DNA from: Streptomyces sp. NBC_01214
GTDB taxonomy: Bacteria > Actinomycetota > Actinomycetes > Streptomycetales > Streptomycetaceae
Assembly (NCBI RefSeq): GCF_026340975.1
Contig: NZ_JAPEOS010000001.1
Coordinates: 3,195,001 to 3,259,000, forward strand
Direction: 5' to 3'
DNA: 64,000 nucleotides
The notes under the pieces were generated by a model. The model made no database searches. It was not told the DNA's origin and saw only the letters and a list, made by a program, of their open reading frames with translations. A program made the position numbers and the translations under genes. Shown here one piece after another: positions 36,634-45,179 of this stretch (position 1 is its first letter; each line of letters begins with the position of its first letter).

Positions 36634-38232
36634 CCGGCGTACGCCAGGACCGATCGGCGGCAGCGCCGCCCACGTGCTGAGTGCACCCTCGCGCCCGGTG
36701 CGACGCACGCCGGCGTCGGCGCTCCTGGTGGCCCAGGCGACGTGCCCGTCGGGGCGGACCAGGACCTCACGGACCCCGCCGAGCTCCGGGTGCTCCTCGG
36801 CCGGGCGGGCGGTGACGACACCGATCAGCGGGCCCCGTCCGGCGGCGGGGGCCCCGTACGCCTCCACGTGCGGGGCCCGCGCGTCCGTGAGCCGGAGCAG
36901 GACGAAGCCGCCCCGGTGCAGGAGCTCGTACACCCGCGTCGCGTCCGCACCGTCCGTACCGTCCCCACCGTCCGTACTGCCCGTTCCGTCCGAACGGGCG
37001 GAACCGGTCACGCTCAGGCCGATGTCGGGCATCCGGCGGCCGACCAGCGGATCGGCGTCGGGGGAGGCGTCCGGATAGCTGGTGCCGAGCGCGGAGACCT
37101 GGTCGGCGAGGCGGCGGTTGACCTCGGGCATCTTCAGCAGCTCCTCGAAGAGTCCGCGCAGCGCGGCGGCCGGCCGCCGGTACCGGTCTACCAGCGGAAG
37201 CTCCGCCAGTAGCGTCTGCACCGCGGTGTTCTCGGTGACGGCCCGGCCGACGGGGTGGCGCTCGGCGTGATAGGTGTCGAGGAGCCCGGGCGGGGCCCAG
37301 CCGTGCACCTCCGCCGCCAGTTTCCAGCCGAGGTTCATGGCGTCCTGGAGCCCGGTGTTGAGGCCCTGGCCCGAGGCCGGGAAGTGGACGTGGGCGGCGT
37401 CGCCCGCCAGGAGGACGCGACCGCGGCGGTAGGTGGCGGCCAGCCGGGTGGCATTGCCGAAGCGCGAGAGCCAGCGGGGCCGGTCGACCCCGAAGTCGGA
37501 GCCGCAGATCCGCGCCAGCCCCGTACGGAACTCCTCCAGGGTCACCGGCACCCGGGCCGGCGTCCGCATCCGCTCCGGATCGATGTACACGAAGCGGGTG
37601 AGCCCGTCGTCCAGGGGGACGGCGAGTACGCCCGCGTCCCGCGCGGTCGCGAGGGCCGCGGGGTCGGCCCCGACGGTGGCGAAGTCCCCGAGCACTCCGG
37701 TCAGGGTCTCGTCCGTGCCCGGGAAGTCGATTCCGGCCGCCCGCCGGACGGAGCTGCGCCCGCCGTCGCATCCGACCAGGTAGGCGGCGCGAACGAGCCG
37801 TAGGTCACCGTCCGGCCCGCGCACCTCCGCCGTGACCCCGTCCGCGTTCTGCCGCAGGCCCGTGACCGAGTGCCCGCGGTCTGTCCGCACCCCCAACTCC
37901 TGCGCCCGTTCGGCCAGCAGGGCCTCGGTGCGCGCCTGGGCCAGGAACAGCGTGTGCGGGTGGCGGCTGTCCAGCGCGGCGAAGTCCAGCGGGGTGTCGA
38001 GGGCGGCGAAGTGCCATCCCGGCATGGTCCGGCCGAGCCCCAGGAAGCGCGGGGCGAGCCCGCGCAGGTCCATCAGTTCCAGGCTGCGCGGATGCAGGGT
38101 CAGGGCCCTGGAGTTCTGGTGGGGCTCGGTGCGCCGCTCGACGACCAGGGTCCGTACGCCGGCCAGCGCCAGCTCGCAGGCGAGCAGCAGCCCGGTCGGT
38201 CCCGCGCCCACGACGATCACGTCGGTATCCAT
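36628..38232 (-). CDS. FAD-dependent aromatic monooxygenase (PgaE/rifampin monooxygenase type)
   Basis: The 534-residue protein is a class A flavin hydroxylase: GAGPTG at 9-14, the GCDGGRSSVRRAAGI DG motif, the VLLAGDAAHVHFPASGQG GD motif, and a C-terminal thioredoxin-like domain ending LVRPDGHVAWATR. Related enzymes hydroxylate polyketides or inactivate rifamycin or tetracycline. A Gly/Thr/Asp-rich insert near 425-440 is unusual. GGGAGG lies 8 bases before the ATG at 38232. It is divergent from a TetR gene with two operators between, which suits induction by an aromatic compound. A detoxifying role is inference. Confidence 0.88.
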   Translation of the reverse strand: MDTDVIVVGAGPTGLLLACELALAGVRTLVVERRTEPHQNSRALTLHPRSLELMDLRGLAPRFLGLGRTMPGWHFAALDTPLDFAALDSRHPHTLFLAQARTEALLAERAQELGVRTDRGHSVTGLRQNADGVTAEVRGPDGDLRLVRAAYLVGCDGGRSSVRRAAGIDFPGTDETLTGVLGDFATVGADPAALATARDAGVLAVPLDDGLTRFVYIDPERMRTPARVPVTLEEFRTGLARICGSDFGVDRPRWLSRFGNATRLAATYRRGRVLLAGDAAHVHFPASGQGLNTGLQDAMNLGWKLAAEVHGWAPPGLLDTYHAERHPVGRAVTENTAVQTLLAELPLVDRYRRPAAALRGLFEELLKMPEVNRRLADQVSALGTSYPDASPDADPLVGRRMPDIGLSVTGSARSDGTGSTDGGDGTDGADATRVYELLHRGGFVLLRLTDARAPHVEAYGAPAAGRGPLIGVVTARPAEEHPELGGVREVLVRPDGHVAWATRSADAGVRRTGREGALSTWAALPPIGPGVRRS

Positions 38233-38253
38233 CGGTGATGCCTCCCACAATTA

Positions 38254-38283
38254 GTGAACAGCGTTCACGTGAACGATGTTCAC
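38254..38283. promoter_or_regulatory. twin 15-bp operators GTGAAC-N3-GTTCAC
   Basis: GTGAACAGCGTTCAC (38254-38268) is followed without a gap by GTGAACGATGTTCAC (38269-38283). Both are perfect palindromes and end one base before the TetR gene -10 box. They should bind the TetR product and repress both divergent genes. Confidence 0.85.
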
Positions 38284-38289
38284 TATAGT
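38284..38289 (+). promoter_or_regulatory. -10 box TATAGT for leaderless tetR gene
   Basis: TATAGT directly follows the second operator and ends 7 bases before the ATG at 38297, the spacing of a leaderless promoter. Confidence 0.65.
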
Positions 38290-38296
38290 GAGACCC

Positions 38297-38989
38297 ATGA
38301 GCTCCCCGTCAACCCCGGCCCGGGGCCGCCCGGCCCGACTCGATCGCGACCGGACGGTCGACACGGCCCTGGAACTCCTGGACGACGTCGGCCTCGACGC
38401 GCTGACGATGCGCCGCCTGGCCGATGCGATGGACGTCCAGGCCGGCGCGCTGTACCGGTACTTCGCCACCAAGGACGAGCTGCTGACCGCGATGGCGGAA
38501 CGCATGCTGGTCGACGTCGCGGCGACCGGGACCGACGGCGACTGGAGCGAACGGCTGGCCGCCCTCGCCCGGGCGATGCGCACGGCGCTGCTCGCCCGCC
38601 GCGACGGCGCCCGCGTCTACGCGGGCACGCACGCGACCGGGCCCCACACCCTCGGCTTCGCCGAAGCGGTCGTCGGGGTGCTGCGCACGGCCGGCTTCGG
38701 GGAGGAGGACGCGGCGCGCGCGCTCATGGCGGTGGCCCACTTCACCATCGGTCACACGTTGGAGGAGCAGGCCGCGCTCCGGCCGCCGCAGGCCGACGGG
38801 GTGGCGGATGCCGAGCGCCTGTACCTGGCGGCCGAGCCCGAGCGGTATCCGCAGCTCGCCGCCGTGCTGCCCACGCTCACGCGTGGTGACTTCGGGGCGC
38901 ACTTCGATTTCGGGCTGTCCCTGCTCCTGGCGGGGCTGCGGGCCCTCGATCGGGGGCCGACCTGCGGCGATGGCCCTGAAATATACTGA
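38297..38989 (+). CDS. TetR regulator (TetR_C class) of the adjacent FAD monooxygenase
   Basis: The 230-residue protein has a TetR HTH ([22 protein letters not shown], then [21 protein letters not shown]) with the AGALYRYF recognition helix of the true TetR/TetR_C subgroup, which often responds to tetracycline-like or aromatic drugs. A helical C-terminal domain follows. It starts at an ATG 8 bases from TATAGT with no ribosome-binding site. The twin operators just upstream point to autoregulation and control of the monooxygenase. Confidence 0.9.
   Translation: MSSPSTPARGRPARLDRDRTVDTALELLDDVGLDALTMRRLADAMDVQAGALYRYFATKDELLTAMAERMLVDVAATGTDGDWSERLAALARAMRTALLARRDGARVYAGTHATGPHTLGFAEAVVGVLRTAGFGEEDAARALMAVAHFTIGHTLEEQAALRPPQADGVADAERLYLAAEPERYPQLAAVLPTLTRGDFGAHFDFGLSLLLAGLRALDRGPTCGDGPEIY
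38982..38987 (+). promoter_or_regulatory. -10 box TATACT inside the end of the tetR gene
   Basis: TATACT ends 6 bases before the GTG of the PhnA-like gene, so that gene has its own leaderless promoter within the tetR coding end. Confidence 0.6.
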
Positions 38990-38993
38990 CGGG

Positions 38994-39350
38994 GTGACTG
39001 AGAACCCGCTGCCTCCCTGCCCCGAATGTGCGGGCGCGTACGCCTACGAGATGGGGGCGCTCCTGGTCTGCCCCGAGTGCGGGCACGAGTGGCCGCTCGC
39101 CCCCGGCGAGTCCGGCAGCGTCTCCGAGGAGCGGGTGATCAAAGACGCGGTCGGCAACGTCCTCGCCGACGGGGACACCGTGACGGTGGTCAAGGGCCTG
39201 AAGGTCAAGGGCAGCCCGTCCGGCATCAAGGCGGGCACGAAGGTGCGCAACATCCGCCTGGTGGAAGGCGTCGACGGCCATGACATCGACTGCAAGATCG
39301 AGGGGTTCGGCCCGATGCAGCTGAAGTCCAGCGTGGTCAGGAAGGTCTGA
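38994..39350 (+). CDS. PhnA/YjdM-type zinc-ribbon protein
   Basis: The 118-residue protein has the PhnA architecture: a CPEC-x13-CPEC zinc ribbon at about 9-30, then the beta-barrel part with [20 protein letters not shown] and [10 protein letters not shown]. Despite the name the family is not proven to act in phosphonate use; E. coli YjdM links to stress-induced mutagenesis. The GTG lies 7 bases after TATACT and 4 bases after the tetR stop. A strong hairpin at 39441-39483 follows. Confidence 0.92.
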   Translation: MTENPLPPCPECAGAYAYEMGALLVCPECGHEWPLAPGESGSVSEERVIKDAVGNVLADGDTVTVVKGLKVKGSPSGIKAGTKVRNIRLVEGVDGHDIDCKIEGFGPMQLKSSVVRKV

Positions 39351-39440
39351 CCCGCCCCGACCGGCAGGGCGTGAGCTCGCCCGGCCTGACCGGGCCGGGC
39401 CTGACCGAGCCGGGCCGCCCCGGCCGGCTGTCGGCGGAAC

Positions 39441-39483
39441 ACGAAGGCGCCTGTCGGGCACGGTCCCGATCAGGCGCCTTCGT
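39441..39483 (+). terminator. terminator after the PhnA-like gene
   Basis: ACGAAGGCGCCTG (39441-39453) pairs with CAGGCGCCTTCGT (39471-39483), with further inner pairing TCGGG/CCCGA, and is followed by CGTTTTC. Confidence 0.8.
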
Positions 39484-39584
39484 CGTTTTCGCAGGGGTGG
39501 GGCCGATCCGGCGGACGGCTCATGAGCCGGCGCGCTCATGGGCCGACGGGATCGCCGGAGGTTTCCCCGGCGGGGGCGGGTCGG

Positions 39585-40556
39585 TCAGCGCGCGGCGTAC
39601 ATGCGGAGGGGGACGGTCGTCGCGGTGGCGATGGACGCCGTGGCGGCGAAGATCACCTCGTCGTTCTGGCGGGCGATGACGCGTACGGGATGGCGGTCCG
39701 GCGCGCTCGCTTCTTCGGTGTTCGGGAGCGTCTCGATCCAGCAGGCCGAGGTCAGCTCCGCATAGCGGAAGAAACGAATCTCCATATCGGTCAGGACTCC
39801 CCGCCGGGGGTAGGCGGAACGGTACGCGGCCTGGCGCACGGCTTCCAGGAGCAGCATGCCCGGAGCGTGGTCGACGGGGTGGTCGAAGAGGATCGGGTGG
39901 TTGACGTCGGCCCGGAGCTGGGCGCGCCGCGTGGAGCTGGTGGGGGAGAGGACCACGTCGTGGAAGCGGTCGCGGCCCACGCGGCGGGGGGTCAGCGGTG
40001 GCGGAAGCGGGATCGTGCGGGCGGCCACCTCGTCGAGGTCCCCGTTCTGGCCGCGCAGCCGCTGGTAGACGGCCTCGGGCTGATTGGTGAATCCGGCCTC
40101 GGCGGTGCCGAGGAACTCTCCGTCGCGGGTGGCCGTCACGTGCATGGTGAGACCGGCGAGTCTGCGGCCGCGGCGCGAGATGCCGGAGCAGCGGATGTGC
40201 AGCGAGATGTCGGCCGGGGCCGAACCGACGGCGAGGGCGTCGGCGTTGGTCGAGTAGCTGAACGTGTCCCAGATCTGGCGGTGACCGAAGGGGACGTCGT
40301 ACGCGACGTGGCTGAGGAGCGGGATGGCCTGGCGGACCGATTCGGCAAGGAGGAGGGGGTCGTGGTGTCCCCCGTCCGGTGTGTAGAAGCTGTGGGCGCG
40401 GGGCCACTGGGCGGTGACGACGTACTCGTCCGGTGCGACGGTGCGCCATCCGGTGAGCAGGACTTCCGAGTGTGCGCTCTTGTGTACGTACTCCCGCGGT
40501 AAGGCGCTGCTGAGCGCGGCGATGGGTGAGGCGGAGTGATCAGTGGACACAGTCAT
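39585..40556 (-). CDS. AfsA/ScbA/BarX-type gamma-butyrolactone synthase
   Basis: The 323-residue protein has two AfsA hotdog repeats. The first spans about 20-155 (EYVHKSAHSEVLLTGWR, HSFYTPDGGHHDPLLLAESVRQ). The second spans about 190-310 (FDHPVDHAPGMLLLEAVRQA). AfsA joins a beta-ketoacyl unit to dihydroxyacetone phosphate, the first step to A-factor-like GBLs. Leu19 is encoded by TTA (40500-40502), a bldA-dependent codon. It is divergent from an ArpA/ScbR-type receptor gene with an ARE-like operator in the 100-base spacer, the arrangement of scbA/scbR. Confidence 0.92.
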   Translation of the reverse strand: MTVSTDHSASPIAALSSALPREYVHKSAHSEVLLTGWRTVAPDEYVVTAQWPRAHSFYTPDGGHHDPLLLAESVRQAIPLLSHVAYDVPFGHRQIWDTFSYSTNADALAVGSAPADISLHIRCSGISRRGRRLAGLTMHVTATRDGEFLGTAEAGFTNQPEAVYQRLRGQNGDLDEVAARTIPLPPPLTPRRVGRDRFHDVVLSPTSSTRRAQLRADVNHPILFDHPVDHAPGMLLLEAVRQAAYRSAYPRRGVLTDMEIRFFRYAELTSACWIETLPNTEEASAPDRHPVRVIARQNDEVIFAATASIATATTVPLRMYAAR

Positions 40557-40613
40557 GGTTGAGCCCCCCTGGAACGTCGGACATGAGCTGGTGCTTGTTC
40601 GGCGCAGGTCCTA

Positions 40614-40637
40614 AAATAAAGGATGTTCGTTTTTTTT
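40614..40637. promoter_or_regulatory. ARE-like operator for a gamma-butyrolactone receptor
   Basis: This 24-base site has the shape of the autoregulatory element: an A-rich left part (AAATAAA), TTCG in the middle and eight T residues at the right. It agrees with most, not all, of the consensus positions as I recall them and lies between the afsA-like and receptor genes. Confidence 0.65.
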
Positions 40638-40658
40638 GTCGAGATTAGTTAGGTGCCC

Positions 40659-41390
40659 ATGTCAGAACGAAAGCAACAACGCGCCCCCCAACTCAGGGCA
40701 GTTCAGACCAAAGCGGCCATCCTGCGTGCCGCGGCCGAGGTCTTCGACGAGTTCGGCTTCAGCGGCGCCAGCATCAGCAAGATCATGAAGCGGGCGGACG
40801 TCACCCAGGGCGGGATGTACTTCCACTTCAGCTCCAAGGAGGAGCTCGCCTACGCCGTCATGGTCGGCCAGGGCGACGGCCTGGAGTTCCCCGCAGGGGA
40901 GGACGGCCTGCAACACCTGATGGACATCACGCTCTACCTCGCCGAGCAGCTCCAGCACAATCCGGTGCTCCGTGCGGGCGTCCGACTGGCCGTGGAGCAG
41001 GGCGAGTTCGGCCTGCGCGACGACGTCGCCTACCAGGCCTGGGTGCTGGAGTTCCGCCAGCAGCTGCGCTTCGCCCGGGCGAAGGGCGAACTCCAGCCGG
41101 ACGTCGACGACCACGAACTGGCCTGGGTGCTGGTCAGCTCCTTCACCGGGGCGCAGCTCTTCTCCCAGGCGTCCACCGGCCGGGCCGACCTGCCGCAGCG
41201 GATCGCTTCCCTGTGGCGCTACCTGCTGCCTGCGGTGGCCGCCGACGACATCCGGGGCGGGCTGCGCCTGACGCTGCCGCCGAGCGAGCCGAAGCCGGAG
41301 ACGGGGTCGGAGGTGGAGTCGGAGTCGAAGCCGGGGCCCGAAGCGAAGCCGGAGCCCCGGTCGAAGTCGGCATCGGGGAAGAAGGCGTGA
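40659..41390 (+). CDS. gamma-butyrolactone receptor-type TetR regulator (ArpA/ScbR-like)
   Basis: The 243-residue protein matches ArpA/ScbR: RAVQTKAAILRAAAEVFDEFG and the recognition region RADVTQGGMYFHFSSKEELA, then the conserved FTGAQLFSQASTGRADLPQRIASLWRY stretch. A charged tail of Glu/Lys/Pro/Ser repeats (about 208-243) resembles the ArpA tail. Such receptors repress until a GBL binds. ATG 40659 has only a weak AGG; GTG 40653 is possible. The stop overlaps the epimerase start (GTGA), so the two are translationally coupled. Confidence 0.9.
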   Translation: MSERKQQRAPQLRAVQTKAAILRAAAEVFDEFGFSGASISKIMKRADVTQGGMYFHFSSKEELAYAVMVGQGDGLEFPAGEDGLQHLMDITLYLAEQLQHNPVLRAGVRLAVEQGEFGLRDDVAYQAWVLEFRQQLRFARAKGELQPDVDDHELAWVLVSSFTGAQLFSQASTGRADLPQRIASLWRYLLPAVAADDIRGGLRLTLPPSEPKPETGSEVESESKPGPEAKPEPRSKSASGKKA

Positions 41391-42343
41391 GCACCCCTCA
41401 TGTGGTCGTCACCGGCGCGACGGGCTTCGTGGGGTCGGCGGTGCTGCGCCGACTGACCGGGCGGGACCAGCGGGCCGTGGTCCGCGCGGTGTCCCGCACG
41501 CAGGCCCACACGGCCTTATCCGGAGCGCAGTGGGTGGGCGCGGACCTGGCGGACGGACCGTCCCTGCGCGGGGTGTGCGACGGCGCGGACGTCCTGTTGT
41601 CCCTGGCCTCCTACGTCGGACCGGACGCCGACCGGTGCACCGCGGTCAACTCCGCCGGAACTGCGGCCCTGGTGGCCGAGGCCCGGCGGGCCGGAGTGGG
41701 GCGGATCATCCACCTGTCCACCTGCGCGGTCTACGGTCCGGGCCCGCATCGGGGGCTGGACATCGGCGAGTTGGAGCCCGCCCCGGTATCGGCGGCCAGC
41801 GGCAGCCGATTGGCGGGGGAGGGGCCGGTGCTCGACGCGGGGGGACTGGTCCTGCGCGCGGGGCTCGTGCTGGGGCGGGGCGACCGGTGGGCCGTACCGG
41901 CCCTCGTCGACTCCTTCCGGCGGGTACCGGCGCGCTGGGGCGCAGGAGCCGGGCTCGCCTCCTTCGTCGACGTCGACGACCTGGCGCGACTCATCGTGGC
42001 GCTCGCGCTCGGCGGCGGCACCGCGGCCAACGCCGGGGGTGTCCTGCACGCCCACCACCCCGAGCCGGTGCGCAACCGGGACCTCATGGACGTCCTCGCC
42101 GAGCACCGCGTGCTGCCGGAGCGGCCCGACGTCGACTGGTCGTGGCGCAGGTGTCTGGACACCTTGGCCGCGACCCCGGGATGGGTGAGCGAGCGTCAGT
42201 TCACGCTGCTGGCCGGCGACCACTGGTACCGCGCCGACGAGGCGTGGGAGCGCGCCGGGATCGCACCGGGGCCCGGCCCGCTGAGCCGGATCGGCCCGGC
42301 GGCCCAGTGGTACCGGGAGAGGGGCGGTATCGCGCCGGGGTGA
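41387..42343 (+). CDS. NAD-dependent epimerase/dehydratase-like reductase, GBL biosynthesis candidate
   Basis: The 318-residue protein is an extended SDR with VVVTGATGFVG at the N-terminus and the STCAVYGPG strand. At the usual YxxSK site it reads roughly SAASGSR, so the catalytic Tyr and Lys are not obvious, which could change or remove redox activity. It starts at a GTG overlapping the receptor stop. Leu44 is a TTA codon at 41516-41518. A reductase of this class (for example JadW2) acts after AfsA-type synthases in related loci, so a role in GBL maturation is likely but inferred. Confidence 0.82.
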   Translation: MSTPHVVVTGATGFVGSAVLRRLTGRDQRAVVRAVSRTQAHTALSGAQWVGADLADGPSLRGVCDGADVLLSLASYVGPDADRCTAVNSAGTAALVAEARRAGVGRIIHLSTCAVYGPGPHRGLDIGELEPAPVSAASGSRLAGEGPVLDAGGLVLRAGLVLGRGDRWAVPALVDSFRRVPARWGAGAGLASFVDVDDLARLIVALALGGGTAANAGGVLHAHHPEPVRNRDLMDVLAEHRVLPERPDVDWSWRRCLDTLAATPGWVSERQFTLLAGDHWYRADEAWERAGIAPGPGPLSRIGPAAQWYRERGGIAPG

Positions 42344-42448
42344 TGGCGATCTGCCAAAGCCTCAGTGGGATCGGGCGTGGGCGGGCTGTGTCGAGCAGGG
42401 CGGCGGGTAGCGTCCGCAGCACAGCCGGTCACCCCTGAAGGAGTGGAA

Positions 42449-43816
42449 ATGTCCGATCTTTCGAACATCGTCAAGGCGTATGACGTGCGTGGCGTCGTGC
42501 CGGACGAGTGGGACGAGTCCCTGGCCGAGCTGTTCGGTGCCGCGTTCGTCGAGGTCGTGGGGGCTGGGGCGATCGTGATCGGTCATGACATGCGTCCGTC
42601 TTCGCCGGGGTTGTCGGCGGCGTTCGCGCGGGGTGCGGCGGCGCGGGGTGTGGACGTCACGCTGATCGGTCTGTGTTCGACGGACCAGCTGTACTACGCC
42701 TCCGGCTCGCTGGACCTGCCGGGTGCGATGTTCACGGCCTCCCACAACCCGGCGCAGTACAACGGCATCAAGCTCTGCCGTGCGGGCGCGGCTCCGGTGG
42801 GTCAGGACACGGGCCTGTCGCAGATCCGTGAGCTGGTGGAGAAGTGGTCGGACGAGGGTGCCCCCGTGATCCCCGAAGGCACCGTCCCCGGAACGGTCAC
42901 GGAGCAGGACACGCTCACCGGTTACGCCGCCCACCTCAAGGGTCTGGTGGACCTGTCGTCGATCCGCCCGCTGAAGGTGGTCGTGGACGCGGGCAACGGG
43001 ATGGGCGGCCACACGGTTCCGACGGTGTTCGAGGGTCTGCCGTTGGACGTGGTGCCGATGTACTTCGAGTTGGACGGGACGTTCCCGAACCACGAGGCGA
43101 ATCCGCTGGATCCGAAGAACATCGTGGACTTGCAGGCGCGGGTGTTGGCGGAGGGTGCGGATCTGGGGATCGCGTTCGACGGTGACGCGGACCGTTGCTT
43201 CATCGTGGACGAGCGCGGTGTGGGTGTGTCGCCGTCGGCGATCACCGCGTTGGTCGCGGCGCGCGAGTTGGCCCGCAACGGCGGCGCCGGCACCGTGATC
43301 CACAACCTGATCACTTCCTGGTCGGTTCCCGAGGTCGTCCGGGAGAACGGTGGCACGCCGGTCCGCACTCGCGTCGGTCATTCCTTCATCAAGGAGGAGA
43401 TGGCGAAGACGGGTGCGATCTTCGGTGGTGAGCACTCGGCGCACTACTACTTCAAGGACTTCTGGAACGCGGACACGGGCATGCTGGCCGCGTTGCACGT
43501 GTTGGCGGCGCTCGGTGGTCAGGACGGTCCGTTGTCGGCGTTGGTGGCCTCCTACGACCGGTACGCGGGCTCGGGGGAGATCAACTCCACGGTCGCCGAC
43601 CAGGCGGCCCGTCTCGCGGCGGTGAAGGCGACCTACGGCGACACCGAGGGCGTCACGCTGGACGAGCTGGACGGTCTGACCGTGACCGCCCAGGGCTGGT
43701 GGTTCAACGTGCGTGCCTCGAACACCGAGCCCCTGCTGCGCCTGAATGTCGAGGCCCGTGACGAGGCCACGCTGGCCAAGGTCCGCGACGAGGTCCTGGC
43801 CCTCATTCGCGCCTGA
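42449..43816 (+). CDS. manB: phosphomannomutase/phosphoglucomutase
   Basis: The 455-residue alpha-D-phosphohexomutase has the phosphoserine loop TASHNP (Ser98), the metal loop DGDADRC near 244-250, the sugar loop GGEHSAHYYF and the phosphate loop RASNTEPLLRLN. It converts mannose-6-P or glucose-6-P to the 1-phosphate. AAGGAG lies 6 bases before the ATG. Codons end more often in G or T than in neighbouring genes (many TTG, GGT, GTG). Streptomyces usually have a conserved copy elsewhere, so this may be a cluster copy. With galU 2.3 kb on, it could supply activated sugars. Confidence 0.95.
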   Translation: MSDLSNIVKAYDVRGVVPDEWDESLAELFGAAFVEVVGAGAIVIGHDMRPSSPGLSAAFARGAAARGVDVTLIGLCSTDQLYYASGSLDLPGAMFTASHNPAQYNGIKLCRAGAAPVGQDTGLSQIRELVEKWSDEGAPVIPEGTVPGTVTEQDTLTGYAAHLKGLVDLSSIRPLKVVVDAGNGMGGHTVPTVFEGLPLDVVPMYFELDGTFPNHEANPLDPKNIVDLQARVLAEGADLGIAFDGDADRCFIVDERGVGVSPSAITALVAARELARNGGAGTVIHNLITSWSVPEVVRENGGTPVRTRVGHSFIKEEMAKTGAIFGGEHSAHYYFKDFWNADTGMLAALHVLAALGGQDGPLSALVASYDRYAGSGEINSTVADQAARLAAVKATYGDTEGVTLDELDGLTVTAQGWWFNVRASNTEPLLRLNVEARDEATLAKVRDEVLALIRA

Positions 43817-43844
43817 CCCGCCGATTCAGGCCGGGCTCCGCCAA

Positions 43845-43927
43845 ACCCAGCCCCGCCGGCGTGTGAGGCGAGGGTCCGGGCGGAGCCCGGTGCCCGGCGG
43901 AGCCGGGTTCCTGCTTCCGCCCGGACC
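43845..43927. repeat. dispersed Streptomyces intergenic repeat with nested hairpins
   Basis: CCCAGCCCCGCCGGCGTGTG.. is a form of a repeat I recall as common between Streptomyces genes. Outer arms GGTCCGGGCGGA (43873-43884) and TCCGCCCGGACC (43916-43927) pair around inner hairpins. It ends the convergent manB and transposase-like genes and may act as a terminator. Confidence 0.6.
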
Positions 43928-43935
43928 AGCGCCGC

Positions 43936-45129
43936 TCAGGCGGACCGCCCGACCCCCGCCTCACGACACCGCACCGCGTACGCGTACGCCGCTGACATCA
44001 GCGTCATGTGATGGTGCCAGCCCGGGAAGGACCGCCCCTCGAAGTCGAGGAGCCCGAACTCGTCGGCCAGCGAGCCGAGCACCGCGCTCGTCCGGGCCGA
44101 CCGCCGCACCAAGTGCAGCAGGTCGTCCATCCGGTGGCGGTTCATGTTGGTGAGCCAGACGGGCCCACCGCCCCGCCGGTCCGGCCGCCGTTCGCCGAAC
44201 AGCCGGTAGATCTGCTGCGCCCCGCGCCCCGCCGCTTCTCCCTCCGGCAACCGGACCAGCGCCGAGTGGATGCGCTGGCGCTGCGGACGCGCGTCGGGGC
44301 CGGCGAGCGGCGTGCTGTACGGGTGACTGGTGTTGCCCAGCCGGGCGAAGTCGCCCGCGGTGGTCCCGTCGCGCCCGGGCGTGCGCGCGCGTTCGCCGCC
44401 GTGTGCCAGGGCGGCGGCGCGGACCGCGAGGGCGGGCGGTACGGACACCAGGAAGTCGTACCCGCGGCGACTGAGCACGCCGATCAGCGCGGCAGCGCCG
44501 CCGAGGCGGCTCAGGTCGGCGACCACGGGGGGATGCACCGACGAGGTGCGGGCAGCGATCGAGTCGACGAGCTCCAGTACGAGGGCCTCCGGAGCCTGGT
44601 GGACGACTTCGGGGGAGATGCGCGCCCGGCGGCGCAGGACGGGATCCGCCACCCAGGCCTCGGGGAGGGCCAGCCGCCAGTCGACGGGCACGTTCATGCC
44701 GTCCAGGGAGAGGAAGAGGCAGAAGCCCAACTGGCAGTTGACGATGCGTCCGGCGGCGGGATCGAAGCGGCGGTGCACGCCGACCGAGTGCTCACCGCGT
44801 TTGGGGAAGCAGACCTGCCCGATTGCCCAGGCCCGCACGGGATGCCGTTCCTCCACCCAGCGGAGCAGTTCGGTGCGGGCCGGATTCCAGTCCCAGGGGC
44901 TCGCGTTGATGAATTGCTGGAGGGACTGGGAGGCGGTGGGCGACTCGGTGACGGACGCCGCGAGCCTGCGTACGGACTTCTTCCCCGGGGTGGTGAGCAG
45001 TCCCTGTAGGTAGACCCGGGCCCATCGCCGCTGGTCGGCCCTCGGTAAGTGACCGAAGAGGCGTTCCGCGAAGTCGGCCAGGGCGGTGTCACCGGCAGCC
45101 AGGGCTCTGGTCCTTGTCCGTGTCGTCAT
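43936..45129 (-). CDS. IS701-family transposase-like protein, catalytic residues lost, probably domesticated
   Basis: The 397-residue protein aligns by eye along its length with IS701-type DDE transposases: RADQRRWARVYLQGLL, ASPWDWNPAR, HSVGVHRRF, NCQLGFCLFLS, VDWRLALPEAW, and the closing FEGRSFPGWHHHMTLMSAAYAY. Active members, as I recall them, read IDDTGF..KG, ADAGYGD and RIEHDYREMK. Here these are IGQVCFPKRG, ADLSRLGG and RTSAVLGSLA, so the first Asp and the Glu are gone. The frame is open, and GGAGGGGGA lies 5 bases before the ATG. Leu28 is a TTA codon (45046-45048). No terminal inverted repeats were seen. The second ARE-like site lies 51 bases upstream. This suggests a retained DNA-binding regulator in the GBL locus rather than a mobile element. 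Confidence 0.8.
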   Translation of the reverse strand: MTTRTRTRALAAGDTALADFAERLFGHLPRADQRRWARVYLQGLLTTPGKKSVRRLAASVTESPTASQSLQQFINASPWDWNPARTELLRWVEERHPVRAWAIGQVCFPKRGEHSVGVHRRFDPAAGRIVNCQLGFCLFLSLDGMNVPVDWRLALPEAWVADPVLRRRARISPEVVHQAPEALVLELVDSIAARTSSVHPPVVADLSRLGGAAALIGVLSRRGYDFLVSVPPALAVRAAALAHGGERARTPGRDGTTAGDFARLGNTSHPYSTPLAGPDARPQRQRIHSALVRLPEGEAAGRGAQQIYRLFGERRPDRRGGGPVWLTNMNRHRMDDLLHLVRRSARTSAVLGSLADEFGLLDFEGRSFPGWHHHMTLMSAAYAYAVRCREAGVGRSA

Positions 45130-45179
45130 CTGTCTCCCCCTCCACTGCGGACGTCGGCGTGCGCCGTCTAGTACTCATA

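Noticed and set aside
43936..45129. Active IS701 insertion sequence
   Set aside because: Catalytic residues are missing, and I found neither terminal inverted repeats nor a target duplication.
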